64,000 nucleotides of DNA from Amycolatopsis japonica (GCF_000732925.1 NZ_CP008953.1:8239001-8303000); one strand, 5' to 3'; shown: positions 25,749 to 34,405, counted from the first letter of the stretch. Made by a program: numbers and translations. The notes: a model not told the origin generated them from the letters alone.

Positions 25749-26215
25749 GGATCGGGAACGGCGTCGACGTCCACCCCGTCGAGGCGGGCCGCGAATGCTG
25801 GATCGCCGGGCTCCTCTGGCCCGGCGTCGACGGTTGCGCGGGCCATTCCGACGGTGACGTCGCCGCGCACGCGTTGTGCGACGCGCTGCTGTCCGCGGCC
25901 GGGCTCGGCGATCTCGGCGCGGTGTTCGGCACCGGCGATCCGCGCTGGGCGGGCAAGCACGGCGTCGAATTCCTCGCCGAGGCGCGGCGTCTGGTCGAGG
26001 CGGGTGGCTGGACCGTCGGCAACGCGACCGTCCAGATCGTGGGCAACGCGCCGCGCGTCGGGAAGCGCCGCGAAGAGGCCCAGAAGGTGTTGAGCGAGGC
26101 CGTCGGCGGGCCGGTGAGCGTGTCCGGGACGACGACCGACGGGCTCGGCCTGACCGGACGCGGCGAGGGCATCGCGGCGTTCGCGACGGCATTGCTGCTG
26201 CCCTCGCAGGAATAG
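25745..26215 (+). CDS. ispF: 2-C-methyl-D-erythritol 2,4-cyclodiphosphate synthase
   Basis: A 156-residue enzyme of the MEP isoprenoid pathway that cyclises CDP-methylerythritol 2-phosphate to the cyclodiphosphate with loss of CMP. The zinc ligands are present: Asp8 and His10 (GNGVDVHP) and His42. GHSDGDVAAHALCDALLSAAGLGDLGAVFG at 33-62 is the family signature, and VSGTTTDGLGLTGRGEGIAAFA near the end matches the CDP site. Unlike its ispD-like neighbour it appears intact. The GTG start overlaps the previous stop (GTGA). Confidence 0.94.
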   Translation: MRIGNGVDVHPVEAGRECWIAGLLWPGVDGCAGHSDGDVAAHALCDALLSAAGLGDLGAVFGTGDPRWAGKHGVEFLAEARRLVEAGGWTVGNATVQIVGNAPRVGKRREEAQKVLSEAVGGPVSVSGTTTDGLGLTGRGEGIAAFATALLLPSQE

Positions 26216-26243
26216 CCGCGGCCGGAAGCCGGTTCGGGCTGTC

Positions 26244-26639
26244 ATGGCAGTCACACTTCCCGAACCGGTCCGCGAACTGGTGGACGGCAAGAACTTCGCG
26301 ACCGTGGCCACGCTGGACGCCGACGGCGGCCCGCAGACCTCGGTCGTCTGGGTGGGCCTCGACGACGGTGATCTGGTCTTCAGCGCCACCGAAGACCGGC
26401 TGAAGGTGCGAAACCTGCGCCGCGATCCGCGCGCGAGCGTGTCGATCACCGACGCGGAGAACCCGTATCGGCACACGCAGCTGCGCGGCACGGTCACGAT
26501 CACCCCGGATCCCGGGAAGACGTTGCCGAAGGCGCTCAGCCACAAGTACCTCGGCCAGGACCCGCCGCCGGAGGGCGACGAGGTCGAGCGGGTGATCGTC
26601 CGCCTGCGCGTCGAACGGATCGCCGGGAACGTCCGGTGA
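26244..26639 (+). CDS. PPOX-class (F420/FMN split-barrel) protein, copy 1
   Basis: A 131-residue split-barrel protein of the pyridoxamine-oxidase-like class, many of which use F420 in actinobacteria. Markers: NFATVATLDADGGPQTSVVWVGLDDGDLVFSATEDRLKVRNLRRDPRASVSI, then a GTVTITPD strand and SHKYLG. Substrate unknown. The next gene is a recognisable paralogue 14 nt downstream, so the pair probably came from tandem duplication. Confidence 0.82.
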   Translation: MAVTLPEPVRELVDGKNFATVATLDADGGPQTSVVWVGLDDGDLVFSATEDRLKVRNLRRDPRASVSITDAENPYRHTQLRGTVTITPDPGKTLPKALSHKYLGQDPPPEGDEVERVIVRLRVERIAGNVR

Positions 26640-26653
26640 TTAGGCTCTCGGGC

Positions 26654-27049
26654 ATGGGTGTGACCTTCAACGACGCGACCAAGAAACTCCTCGACGGCAA
26701 CAACTTCCCGGTGCTGGCGACGATCAACGCCGACGGCTCCGCGCAGACGTCGGTGCTGTGGGCGAAGCGGGACGGCGACACGGTGATCTTCGCGACCGTC
26801 CGCGGCCGTCTCAAGGAGCGGAACATGGCCAGGGACCCGCGGGTGTCCGTCTCGGTCTTCGATCAGGAGAACCCGTACGACTACGTCGAGATCCGCGGGA
26901 CCGTGGAGATGACCGACGAGGGCGGCCGCGAGCTGATCAACGAGCTGTCGCACAAGTACCTCGGCAAGGACTACCCGGACGAGCCTGCGGAGGTCGTCCG
27001 CGTCCTGGTCCGGATCACGCCCACCAAGATCACCGGCAACGCCGCCTGA
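26654..27049 (+). CDS. PPOX-class (F420/FMN split-barrel) protein, copy 2
   Basis: A 131-residue paralogue of the preceding protein with the same strand order: NFPVLATINADGSAQTSVLWAKRDGDTVIFATVRGRLKERNMARDPRVSVSVFDQENPYDYVEIRGTVEM, then ELSHKYLGKDYPDEPAEVVRVLVRITPTKITG. I start it at ATG 26654, six codons into the open frame, where the homologous N-terminus begins. A long perfect hairpin follows the stop by 8 nt. Confidence 0.82.
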   Translation: MGVTFNDATKKLLDGNNFPVLATINADGSAQTSVLWAKRDGDTVIFATVRGRLKERNMARDPRVSVSVFDQENPYDYVEIRGTVEMTDEGGRELINELSHKYLGKDYPDEPAEVVRVLVRITPTKITGNAA

Positions 27050-27057
27050 CACGCGCC

Positions 27058-27104
27058 ATGAAAGGTCCTTTCCTTGCAAATTTCGCAAGGAAAGGACCTT
27101 TCAT
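27058..27104. terminator. Perfect 20-bp inverted repeat after PPOX pair
   Basis: Arms 27058-27077 and 27085-27104 are exact complements around a 7-nt A/T-rich loop. It ends the PPOX pair and precedes the HAD gene, all on the plus strand. There is no long T-run behind it. Confidence 0.6.
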
Positions 27105-27156
27105 CTCACACGCGAGGGGCGGCAGGAACCCCACGATCGTGGCTAATGTGGACCTC

Positions 27157-27843
27157 GTGACCTTTCGCGCTGTGTTGTTCGACTTCTCCGGCACGGTCTT
27201 CCGGCTCGAACAGGACGAGACCTGGCTCGCCGACCTCACCGACCACGAGGGCGAAAGCCTGGACATCGAGGCCCAGACCGAACTGATGCGCCGGATGACC
27301 GCGCCGGTCGGCCAGGTCGTCGATCTCGACGAGGAGCACCTGTACGCCTGGAACCACCGCGACCGCGACCCGGTGCTGCACCGGAAGGTGTACCTCGAGG
27401 TCCTCAAGCAGTCCGGGGTGCCGCACGCCGACCAGGCCCTCGCGCTCTACACCCGGCTGATCGATCCCACCCAGTGGACGCCGTACCCGGACACCGAGGC
27501 CGTCCTCAAGGGCGTCTCGGGCAAGGGTGTGAAGCTCGGGGTGCTGAGCAACATCGCCTTCGACATCCGGCCCGCGTTCGGCCGCCGGGGCTGGGACGCC
27601 TACGTCGACGAGTTCATCCTGTCGTTCGAGGTCGGAGCGGTGAAACCGGAGCCGGAGATCTTCCGCGCGGCCGTCGAGCGGCTCGGCGTCGACCCGGCGG
27701 AAACGCTCATGGTCGGCGACAGCGAGGAAGCGGACGGCGCCGCGCGCGACATCGGCTGCGCGTTCGCGCTGGTAGAGCCGCTGCCGACGACGGAGCGGCC
27801 GGACGCCCTGCTCAGCGCCCTGCGCACCCATAACGTGCTGTAA
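27157..27843 (+). CDS. HAD superfamily hydrolase, motif I DxSGT variant
   Basis: A 228-residue HAD protein. Motif I is VLFDFSGTVF, so the nucleophile Asp is present but the second acidic residue, normally Asp in phosphatases, is Ser. Motif II is LGVLSNIAFD, then VGAVKPEPEIF (Lys) and MVGDSEEADGAARDIG (acidic pair). The +2 change is seen in HAD enzymes that are not simple phosphatases, so the reaction is open. No Shine-Dalgarno precedes GTG 27157; TAATGT seven bases before it suggests a leaderless transcript. Nearby in-frame GTG codons are alternatives. Confidence 0.75.
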   Translation: MTFRAVLFDFSGTVFRLEQDETWLADLTDHEGESLDIEAQTELMRRMTAPVGQVVDLDEEHLYAWNHRDRDPVLHRKVYLEVLKQSGVPHADQALALYTRLIDPTQWTPYPDTEAVLKGVSGKGVKLGVLSNIAFDIRPAFGRRGWDAYVDEFILSFEVGAVKPEPEIFRAAVERLGVDPAETLMVGDSEEADGAARDIGCAFALVEPLPTTERPDALLSALRTHNVL

Positions 27844-27889
27844 TACGGTCACTGCGACACCGCTCACGCCGACCCCGTACCCTTTTAGG

Positions 27890-29287
27890 GTGGCACTACA
27901 CCTCTATGACACGGCGACCCGAAGCGTGCGGGAGTTCCATCCCGCCCGTAGTGGAACGGCGTCCATGTACGTGTGTGGTGCCACCGTGCAGGGCATCCCG
28001 CATATCGGCCACATCCGCGGCGCGCTGAATTACGACGTCCTGCGTCGCTGGCTCGTCCACAGTGGACTCGACGTGCTGATGGTCCGCAACGTCACCGACA
28101 TCGACGACAAGATCCTCAACAAGGCCACGGAGGCGGGTCGCCCCTGGTGGGAGTGGGCGGCGACGCACGAGCGCGCGTTCGAGTCGGCCTACGAGACGCT
28201 GGGCTGCTTGCCGCCCTCGATCGCCCCTCGGGCGACCGGGCACGTCACGCAGATGGTCGAGCTCATGCAGCGGCTGATCGACGGCGGGCACGCCTACGCC
28301 GCGGACGGCAACGTGTACTTCTCGGTGAAGGCGTTCGACGGCTACGGCGAGCTCTCCGGCCAGAAGCTCGACGAGGTCCAGCAGGGCGAGGACAAGCGTG
28401 GCGGCGAGGCCAAGCGCGACCCGCGCGACTTCACGCTGTGGAAGAGCGCGAAGCCGGGCGAACCGTCGTGGCCGACGCCGTGGGGTTCCGGCCGCCCCGG
28501 CTGGCACCTCGAATGCTCGGCGATGGCGACGACGTATCTCGGCGCCGAGTTCGACATCCACGGCGGCGGCGTCGACCTGGTGTTCCCGCACCACGAGAAC
28601 GAGCGCGCCCAGTCGAACGCCGCGGGTGATCCGTTCGCGCGGTTCTGGCTGCACAACGCTTGGGTGACCATGGCCGGCGAGAAGATGGCCAAGTCGCTGG
28701 GCAACACGGTCTCGATCCCGGAGATGCTGCGCGAGTACCGGGCGCCCGAACTGCGGTATTACCTGGTCCAGCCGCATTACCGGTCGACGATCGAGTACTC
28801 CCCGGGCGCGCTCACCGAGGCGGCGCAGGGCTACCGGCGGATCGAGCAGTTCCTCCGCCGGACCGCGAGCGGCGCCGGCGCCGTGCCCCTCGGCGAGATC
28901 CAGGCCGGGTTCGCCGCCGCCCTCGACGACGACCTGGCCACCCCACAGGCGTTCGCCGTGCTGCACAACACGGTCCGGGACGGTAACGCGGCCCTCGACG
29001 CGGCCGACAATTCCAAGGCACTCGAAATCGCCGCCTCCGTGCGCGCGATGACCGACGTGCTCGGCCTCGACCCGCTCTCCGCGCGCTGGTCCGAGGCGGG
29101 CGGCAATGAGACGCCCACCCGGCAGGCACTGTCCGATCTCGTGGAAGGGCTGCTGACCGAACGGCAGCAGGCCCGCGCCGACAAGGACTTCGCCCGTGCG
29201 GACGCCGCGCGTGACCGTCTCCAGCAGGCGGGCATCGTGGTGGAGGACACGCCGAACGGTCCACAGTGGACCGTCAAGGACGTCTGA
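27890..29287 (+). CDS. cysS: Cysteinyl-tRNA synthetase
   Basis: A 465-residue class I synthetase that charges tRNA-Cys. It shows Cys29 (YVCGATVQG, zinc ligand), the HIGH motif PHIGHIRGAL (38-41), WHLECSAMA near 204, the zinc-site stretch GGGVDLVFPHHENERAQS, and the KMSKS-type KMAKS near 265-269. The C-terminal helical DALR-like and anticodon regions follow (RQALSDLVEGLLTERQQARADKDFARADAARDRL). It reads towards rlmB, 37 nt away, as in the mycobacterial locus. Start GTG 27890. Confidence 0.96.
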   Translation: MALHLYDTATRSVREFHPARSGTASMYVCGATVQGIPHIGHIRGALNYDVLRRWLVHSGLDVLMVRNVTDIDDKILNKATEAGRPWWEWAATHERAFESAYETLGCLPPSIAPRATGHVTQMVELMQRLIDGGHAYAADGNVYFSVKAFDGYGELSGQKLDEVQQGEDKRGGEAKRDPRDFTLWKSAKPGEPSWPTPWGSGRPGWHLECSAMATTYLGAEFDIHGGGVDLVFPHHENERAQSNAAGDPFARFWLHNAWVTMAGEKMAKSLGNTVSIPEMLREYRAPELRYYLVQPHYRSTIEYSPGALTEAAQGYRRIEQFLRRTASGAGAVPLGEIQAGFAAALDDDLATPQAFAVLHNTVRDGNAALDAADNSKALEIAASVRAMTDVLGLDPLSARWSEAGGNETPTRQALSDLVEGLLTERQQARADKDFARADAARDRLQQAGIVVEDTPNGPQWTVKDV

Positions 29288-29324
29288 CCCTTACTCGCGT
29301 TTTCTAGCTCAAGGATTCTCACTG

Positions 29325-30281
29325 ATGGCAGGCAACTCCCGGCGCCAGGGCGCTATTCGCAAGCCCGGCACGAAGAAGGGTCAGGTCGTCGGCTCCGGCG
29401 GCCAGCGCCGGAAGGGCCTCGAAGGCAAGGGCCCGACCCCCAAGGCCGAGGACCGGCCCGGCCACAAGGCGTACCGGATGGCCAACGCGCGTGACCGCAA
29501 GGACCAGGCGCGGCAGAAGAAGGCCGACAAGCCGGAACTGATCGCCGGCCGCAACCCGGTGGTCGAGGCGCTGCGCGCCGACGTGCCCGCGACGGCGCTG
29601 TACGTGGCGATCAACATCGAGATCGACGACCGCGTCAACGAGGCCGTCCGGCTCGCAGGCGACAAGGGCATCTCGATCCTGGAGATCCCGCGCGAGGAAC
29701 TGGACCGCAAGACCAACCGGGCCATGCACCAGGGTCTCGGCCTGCAGGTCCCGCCGTTCGTCTACGCCGACCCGCGCGACCTGATGGCCGTCGCGAAGGA
29801 CTCCGGGCAGACCCCGCTGTTCGTCGCGCTCGACGGTGTCACCGACCCGCGCAACCTCGGCGCGGTGATCCGCTCGGCCGCCGCGTTCGGCGCACAGGGT
29901 GTCCTCCTGCCGGAGCGGCGCAGCGCGGGGATGACCGCGGTCGCGTGGCGGACCTCGGCCGGTACCGCGGCCAAGCTGCCGATCGCCGTCGCGACCAACC
30001 TGACCCGTCAGCTGAAAGCGTGGAAGGACGAGGGCCTGATGGTCGTCGGCCTCGACGCGGACGGCTCGGTCGACATCGACGAGCTGGACCTCGCGGCGGA
30101 CCCGCTGGTCATCGTGCTCGGCTCCGAGGGCCGCGGTCTGTCCCGCCTGGTGCGCGAGACCTGCGACGCGACCGTCTCGATCCCGATGGCGGCCGGCGTC
30201 GAATCGCTCAACGCGTCGGTCGCGGCCGGGGTGCTGCTGGCCGAGGTGGCGCGCCGCCGACGGCTCGCGGGACGTGTCTGA
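29325..30281 (+). CDS. rlmB: 23S rRNA (guanosine-2'-O-)-methyltransferase, RlmB/TrmH family
   Basis: A 318-residue SpoU-type knotted methyltransferase, expected to 2'-O-methylate a guanosine in 23S rRNA. Residues 1-75 are a basic, glycine-rich extension typical of actinobacterial members. The SpoU_sub_bind domain starts with LIAGRNPVVEAL. The SPOUT motifs are DPRNLGAVIRSAAAFGAQGVLLP, IVLGSEGRGLSRLVRETCD and SIPMAAGVESLNASVAAGVLLAEV. ATG 29325 has AAGGA 9 nt upstream; the frame is open earlier within cysS. Confidence 0.93.
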   Translation: MAGNSRRQGAIRKPGTKKGQVVGSGGQRRKGLEGKGPTPKAEDRPGHKAYRMANARDRKDQARQKKADKPELIAGRNPVVEALRADVPATALYVAINIEIDDRVNEAVRLAGDKGISILEIPREELDRKTNRAMHQGLGLQVPPFVYADPRDLMAVAKDSGQTPLFVALDGVTDPRNLGAVIRSAAAFGAQGVLLPERRSAGMTAVAWRTSAGTAAKLPIAVATNLTRQLKAWKDEGLMVVGLDADGSVDIDELDLAADPLVIVLGSEGRGLSRLVRETCDATVSIPMAAGVESLNASVAAGVLLAEVARRRRLAGRV

Positions 30282-30366
30282 CCCCGCACTTCGGCACACG
30301 GTGCGGGGTGCGCAGGCTAAGGTCACCAGCGGATAACGCGTAACCGCCCTGGGGGACCCCGCACCG

Positions 30367-31800
30367 ATGTCGTTCATTTCACCGCTGTTCCTGTGGTACT
30401 TCATGCCGGCGGTCCTGCTCGCCGTGCTGGTGTGCCCGCGCGGCTGGCGGAACGGCATCGTCGCGGTCGGCAGCCTGATCTTCTACGCCACCGGCGCCGG
30501 GCCGTACACGCTCGTGCTGCTCGGCTGCATGGTGGTCAACTTCTTCGCCGGGCCCGCGCTGGAGCCGAACGCGTGGGACCTGCAGAACAAACGGCGCAAG
30601 CGGCTGCTGCTCGGCGTCATCGGCCTCAACGTCGGCATGCTGCTGATCTGGAAGTACGCGGGGTTCGCGACCCAGCAGATCGCGGCCGTGACGCATTGGT
30701 TCGGCGGCGGCTTCCCGGTGGCCGACCTGGTCATCCCGATCGGCATCTCGTTCTACACGTTCCACCACATCTCGTACGTGGTGGACATCTACCGCGGTGA
30801 ACGCCGCGCGCTGCGCGATCCGGTGTCGTTCGCCGCGTACATCGCGATGTTCCCGCAGCTGGTGGCCGGGCCGATCGTGCGGTACCGCGAGATCGCCGAC
30901 CAGCTGCCGCAGCAGCGGTCGCACCGCCTCGACGACATCGCAGCCGGTTTCCCGCGGTTCGCGCTGGGGCTGTGCAAGAAGACGATCATCGCGGACTCGC
31001 TCAGCCCGATGGTGGACGCCTGCTTCAACACGCCACCGGACCAGATGACCTTCGCCATCGCCTGGCTCGGCGCGATCGGATACACGCTGCAGCTGTTCTT
31101 CGACTTCTCCGGGTACTCCGACATGGCGATCGGGCTCGGCCGCATGCTCGGCTTCCGGCTGCCGGAGAACTTCGCGAGACCGTACTCGTCGGTGACCATC
31201 ACCGAATTCTGGCGACGCTGGCACATGTCGCTGTCCCGCTGGTTCCGCGACTACGTGTACATCCCGCTGGGCGGCAACCGCACCGGCGCCGGGCACACGT
31301 ACCGGAACCTGTGCATCGTCTTCGTGCTGACCGGGTTCTGGCACGGCGCGCAATGGACGTTCCTGATCTGGGGCATCTACCACGGCGCGCTGCTGATCGT
31401 GGAACGCGCATTCGGCTACGACGTCACCCCGAAGTCCCAGGCCGCCCGGATCGGCCGCCGAGCGCTGACGCTCGTGCTCGTCGTCTTCGGTTGGGTGTTC
31501 TTCCGCGCGAAGGACCTGCCGCACGCGCTCGGCATGATCGGGCACATGGTGCTGCCGGACTTCACCGGGCTCACCGACGTCGTCGAGAGCGCCGTGACCA
31601 ACCAGCGGCTGCTCATCCTGCTGTGCGCGCTGGCGATCGTGTTCCTGCCCGCGCATCCGGTGACCGGGCCGCTGCTGGAGTCGTCGCGGAGCCGCCCGGC
31701 CACGGCGCTGCGGATCGGCGTGATGACCGTCGGCCTGGTGTACGCGGCCATCCTGATCGCGACCGGGACGTTCAGCCCGTTCCTCTACTACCAGTTCTGA
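30367..31800 (+). CDS. MBOAT-family membrane O-acyltransferase (AlgI/DltB-like)
   Basis: A 477-residue polytopic protein that would move an acyl group across the membrane to a cell-envelope glycan or similar acceptor. It has about ten hydrophobic helices. The MBOAT signatures are ITEFWRRWHMSLSRWFRDYVYIPLGG near 277-302 and LTGFWHGAQWTFLIWGIYHG near 320-340, with the invariant His in FWHGA. AlgI-like proteins work with an SGNH partner (AlgJ/AlgX type); none is adjacent, but one is encoded at 54645-55991. A small unknown gene follows 10 nt later. Confidence 0.88.
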   Translation: MSFISPLFLWYFMPAVLLAVLVCPRGWRNGIVAVGSLIFYATGAGPYTLVLLGCMVVNFFAGPALEPNAWDLQNKRRKRLLLGVIGLNVGMLLIWKYAGFATQQIAAVTHWFGGGFPVADLVIPIGISFYTFHHISYVVDIYRGERRALRDPVSFAAYIAMFPQLVAGPIVRYREIADQLPQQRSHRLDDIAAGFPRFALGLCKKTIIADSLSPMVDACFNTPPDQMTFAIAWLGAIGYTLQLFFDFSGYSDMAIGLGRMLGFRLPENFARPYSSVTITEFWRRWHMSLSRWFRDYVYIPLGGNRTGAGHTYRNLCIVFVLTGFWHGAQWTFLIWGIYHGALLIVERAFGYDVTPKSQAARIGRRALTLVLVVFGWVFFRAKDLPHALGMIGHMVLPDFTGLTDVVESAVTNQRLLILLCALAIVFLPAHPVTGPLLESSRSRPATALRIGVMTVGLVYAAILIATGTFSPFLYYQF

Positions 31801-31810
31801 CGGAGCCGAA

Positions 31811-32155
31811 ATGACCAACCTGGCAGCCCAGCCCGGAGTGATCCCGTACGTGGACAACCACGACGGTCCTCGCCGTCTGCTCACGGTCGACATGCGTCCC
31901 TTTCCGAGCATGAGGCTGACCTACGTGCCGTTCGCGAGCATCGACGGCAGGCAGTACGTGGTCTCGTGGGGGTCGGTCATGTTCGAGATCCCCGCCGACC
32001 GGAACGTGCACGTCAGCGTCCACATGCAGACCAACTACGGGGCCGGGTCCAGTGCGACGCCGTTCGCCTCGATCGTCTTGGCGCCGCATCACGAGCCGGT
32101 CCGGCTGGCCACCCAGCTCACCAGCCAGGGCGGTTCGATCCTCCCGGTCGGCTAG
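31811..32155 (+). CDS. Hypothetical protein, probable beta-sandwich
   Basis: A 114-residue protein I do not recognise. It has alternating beta-type stretches (RLTYVPFASIDGRQYVVSWGSVMFEIPADRNVHVSVHMQ, then ASIVLAPHHEPVRLATQLT) and no signal peptide, membrane helix or catalytic motif. GGAG with 5 nt spacing precedes the ATG. It starts 10 nt after the MBOAT gene and is likely in the same transcript. Confidence 0.6.
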   Translation: MTNLAAQPGVIPYVDNHDGPRRLLTVDMRPFPSMRLTYVPFASIDGRQYVVSWGSVMFEIPADRNVHVSVHMQTNYGAGSSATPFASIVLAPHHEPVRLATQLTSQGGSILPVG

Positions 32156-32164
32156 CTTGGCCTC

Positions 32165-32629
32165 ATGACCGACGGGTGGAAGCGGGATCGCATCGGTTCG
32201 GCGCTGCGCGGCGAGAATCCGACCGTACTGCGGCGCCTGGACGCGGGTTTCGCGGTGATCGGCGATACGCAGTTCCTTCCGGGCTACTGCGTCCTGCTGA
32301 CCGATTCCGCCGACGTCGGCAGGTTGAGCGATCTATCGCGGCCGCGGCGGCTGGAGTTCCTGGCGGACATGGATCTGCTCGGGGAAGCCGTCGAAAACGT
32401 CTGCGCGCGAAGGGATCCGGGCTTCCGCCGGGTGAACCTGGAGATCCTCGGCAATACGGATCCGTTCCTGCACGCGCACGTCTGGCCGCGGTACGACTGG
32501 GAACCGGCCGACGTGGTCGGACGGCCGGTCTGGCTGTATCCGGTGGAGAACTGGGCCGCTTCGCTCGGGCCTGAGCACGACTCGCTGCGCTCTGAACTGA
32601 CCGCAGAGATCGACAGGCTGCGGACCTGA
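32165..32629 (+). CDS. HIT-like nucleotide hydrolase/transferase
   Basis: A 154-residue protein with the HIT fold plan: a small barrel (DAGFAVIGDTQFLPGYCVLLTD), a helix (RRLEFLADMDLLGEAVENVC), and the active-site strand NTDPFLHAHVWPRYDWEP near residues 99-116. The usual His triad HxHxH is HAHVW here, keeping the first two His and changing the third to Trp. Activity on dinucleoside polyphosphates or AMP esters is possible but the change leaves it open. Start ATG 32165 lies 6 nt after TAGCTT, which could be a -10 for a leaderless mRNA. Confidence 0.72.
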   Translation: MTDGWKRDRIGSALRGENPTVLRRLDAGFAVIGDTQFLPGYCVLLTDSADVGRLSDLSRPRRLEFLADMDLLGEAVENVCARRDPGFRRVNLEILGNTDPFLHAHVWPRYDWEPADVVGRPVWLYPVENWAASLGPEHDSLRSELTAEIDRLRT

Positions 32630-32630
32630 G

Positions 32631-32668
32631 GAGCGCCGAGAGTGCCCCGCGGGGCACTCTCGGCGCTC
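32631..32668. terminator. 38-bp perfect palindrome between convergent genes
   Basis: The whole stretch equals its own reverse complement (GAGCGCCGAGAGTGCCCC, GC centre, then the mirrored half). It lies 2 nt after the HIT-like stop and 3 nt before the convergent hydrolase stop. The tight placement supports a bidirectional terminator. Confidence 0.65.
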
Positions 32669-32670
32669 GT

Positions 32671-33534
32671 TCACAGAAGGTCGATCAGCGCTTCGGCGAA
32701 GACCCTCGGCCGGCTGAAGTAACCGACGTGCGACGAGGCCAGGGTGCGCACCTCGAACGGGTTGTGCGGAGTCAGCTCGTCAGCCTTGCGGATCATGTAG
32801 TCCTGCACGGCCGGAGTGATGCCGAAATCCTCGGCGAGCCGCACGTAGGTGTGCGGGACCCGCCCCCACCCGTCCGCCCGGACCACCGCGCCCGGCTCGA
32901 GCACCGCGTAATTCTCGTCCGGATCCAGCGAGTCCAGCAAAAGCCGGAACTGGTGGTCGGTGGAGTCGGCCATGATGGCGGCCTTCAACTCGGCGAACAG
33001 CGCCGGGTCGCCGTGGGCGGAGCGCCAGTTCAGCCGGGCCACACCGGGTTCGCTCACCCCCGGGACGGCGATCCGCGCCGACACCGCGTCCAGCAGGTTG
33101 TCGTCGACCACGTCCCACGGTTCGGTGAGCATGGCCGGATCGCTGAGACAGAGCGCGGACAGGTAGACGACACGGTCGAGCAGTTCCGGCACGGCGTTGG
33201 CGACGGCACTGATCGTCAGACCGCCGAGGCTGTTGCCGACCAGGACGACCGGCCCCCGGCCGTCGAGGCGCCGCAGCGTGTCCACCACGTGCCGCACGTT
33301 GTCCTGCAACGTGACCCCGCGCATCGGGGAGGGAGCGGCCGCCAACGCGGCGAGGTCCTGGGGTTGGTTGTAGTAGGCGGCGGGGCTGTCCGCCAGGTCG
33401 CCGTGGCCGGGCAGGTCGACGGCGTGCGAACGGTATCCGAGCAGTGCCAGCTCGTTCTGCAACGGGCCCCAGGCCCTGGCGTTACTGGAACCGCCGTGAA
33501 CGAAGACGAAAACAGGGCGCGAAAGTGCGCGCAT
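32671..33534 (-). CDS. Alpha/beta hydrolase (esterase-like), copy A
   Basis: A 287-residue alpha/beta hydrolase. The oxyanion region is FVFVHGGSSNARAWGPL, the nucleophile elbow GNSLGG gives the catalytic Ser near residue 99, and LASSHVGYFSRP near the C-terminus holds the His. The layout resembles the hydroxynitrile lyase/methyl-ester hydrolase subgroup. There is no signal peptide. AAGGA precedes the ATG. The upstream gene on the same strand is another alpha/beta hydrolase. Confidence 0.82.
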   Translation of the reverse strand: MRALSRPVFVFVHGGSSNARAWGPLQNELALLGYRSHAVDLPGHGDLADSPAAYYNQPQDLAALAAAPSPMRGVTLQDNVRHVVDTLRRLDGRGPVVLVGNSLGGLTISAVANAVPELLDRVVYLSALCLSDPAMLTEPWDVVDDNLLDAVSARIAVPGVSEPGVARLNWRSAHGDPALFAELKAAIMADSTDHQFRLLLDSLDPDENYAVLEPGAVVRADGWGRVPHTYVRLAEDFGITPAVQDYMIRKADELTPHNPFEVRTLASSHVGYFSRPRVFAEALIDLL

Positions 33535-33669
33535 GGTGAAAGATCCTTGTCATCCTTGGCGAACGGTGGACGTGGACCTCGACGCCGCCGAGGGGCGGCA
33601 CCAGGTCAGCGCGTCGACCGGATGCGAAGGGCCTGCCAATTGTGGATGACGGAACACATGGTGATCACC

Positions 33670-34389
33670 TTAGCCGGAGGCGACACCGGCCGCCTCCGAT
33701 TTACCGGGTGCCGGAGATCGGGCCGCGTCGAGCACCAGCCGGGCGAACTCCTTGCCCCGCACCATCGGCAGGTAGTGCCCCGCCTTCGGGACGTTGATCA
33801 GCCTGCCGTCGGCGCAGGCGTCGAGAAAGCGGCGTTCATGGCGCCTGAAGTGGTCGCGTGAGCCGTTGACGAGCCAGGTGGGCCCCGGATAGGCCGCTAG
33901 GTCCGCGAGCACGTCGAAGCCCGCGAAGGCCTCTGCGACGTCCGGGATGACTTCGGTCGCGATGCCGCCGCCGATCACCGCTTCGGCGAGTTTCGGCGGC
34001 AGGGCGCTTCGGAACTGCCATCGGCTCAGCCGTTCGCCCTGGTCCGGCAGCCGCATCAGCAAGCGATGCGCCAAGCGGAACGGAGTCTCCAGTGCCTTGC
34101 CGGGCAGGAACGTCGAGCCCGCGACGACGAGCCCCGCCACGCGCTCCGGATACTTCGCCGCCGCTGCGATCGCGACGTAGCCACCGAGCGAGTGTCCGAC
34201 GACCAGCGCGGGCTCGTCGATCGCTTCGGCGACCGCGTCCGCCGCCGCGGCCAAGGTGAACCGCTCACCTCCCCGGGTGCCGTGGCCCGGGAGATCGACC
34301 GCTTTCGCGGGATGTCCGAGCAGGTGGAGTTGCTCGGTCCAGGCGGCACCGCTGAGCCGGATGCCGTGGACGAAGACGACGGGAACCAT
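33670..34389 (-). CDS. Alpha/beta hydrolase, copy B, TetR-controlled
   Basis: A 239-residue alpha/beta hydrolase: VPVVFVHGIRLSGAAW, nucleophile elbow VVGHSLGGYVAIA (Ser near 67), acid in WLVNGSRDHF near 178, and catalytic His in VPKAGHYLPM near 205. AAGGAGG with 7 nt spacing fixes ATG 34389. It is transcribed away from a TetR gene across two copies of the same palindrome, so it is probably repressed by that regulator and induced by its ligand, perhaps the hydrolase substrate. Confidence 0.85.
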   Translation of the reverse strand: MVPVVFVHGIRLSGAAWTEQLHLLGHPAKAVDLPGHGTRGGERFTLAAAADAVAEAIDEPALVVGHSLGGYVAIAAAAKYPERVAGLVVAGSTFLPGKALETPFRLAHRLLMRLPDQGERLSRWQFRSALPPKLAEAVIGGGIATEVIPDVAEAFAGFDVLADLAAYPGPTWLVNGSRDHFRRHERRFLDACADGRLINVPKAGHYLPMVRGKEFARLVLDAARSPAPGKSEAAGVASG

Positions 34390-34405
34390 GGACTGCCTCC
34401 TTAGT

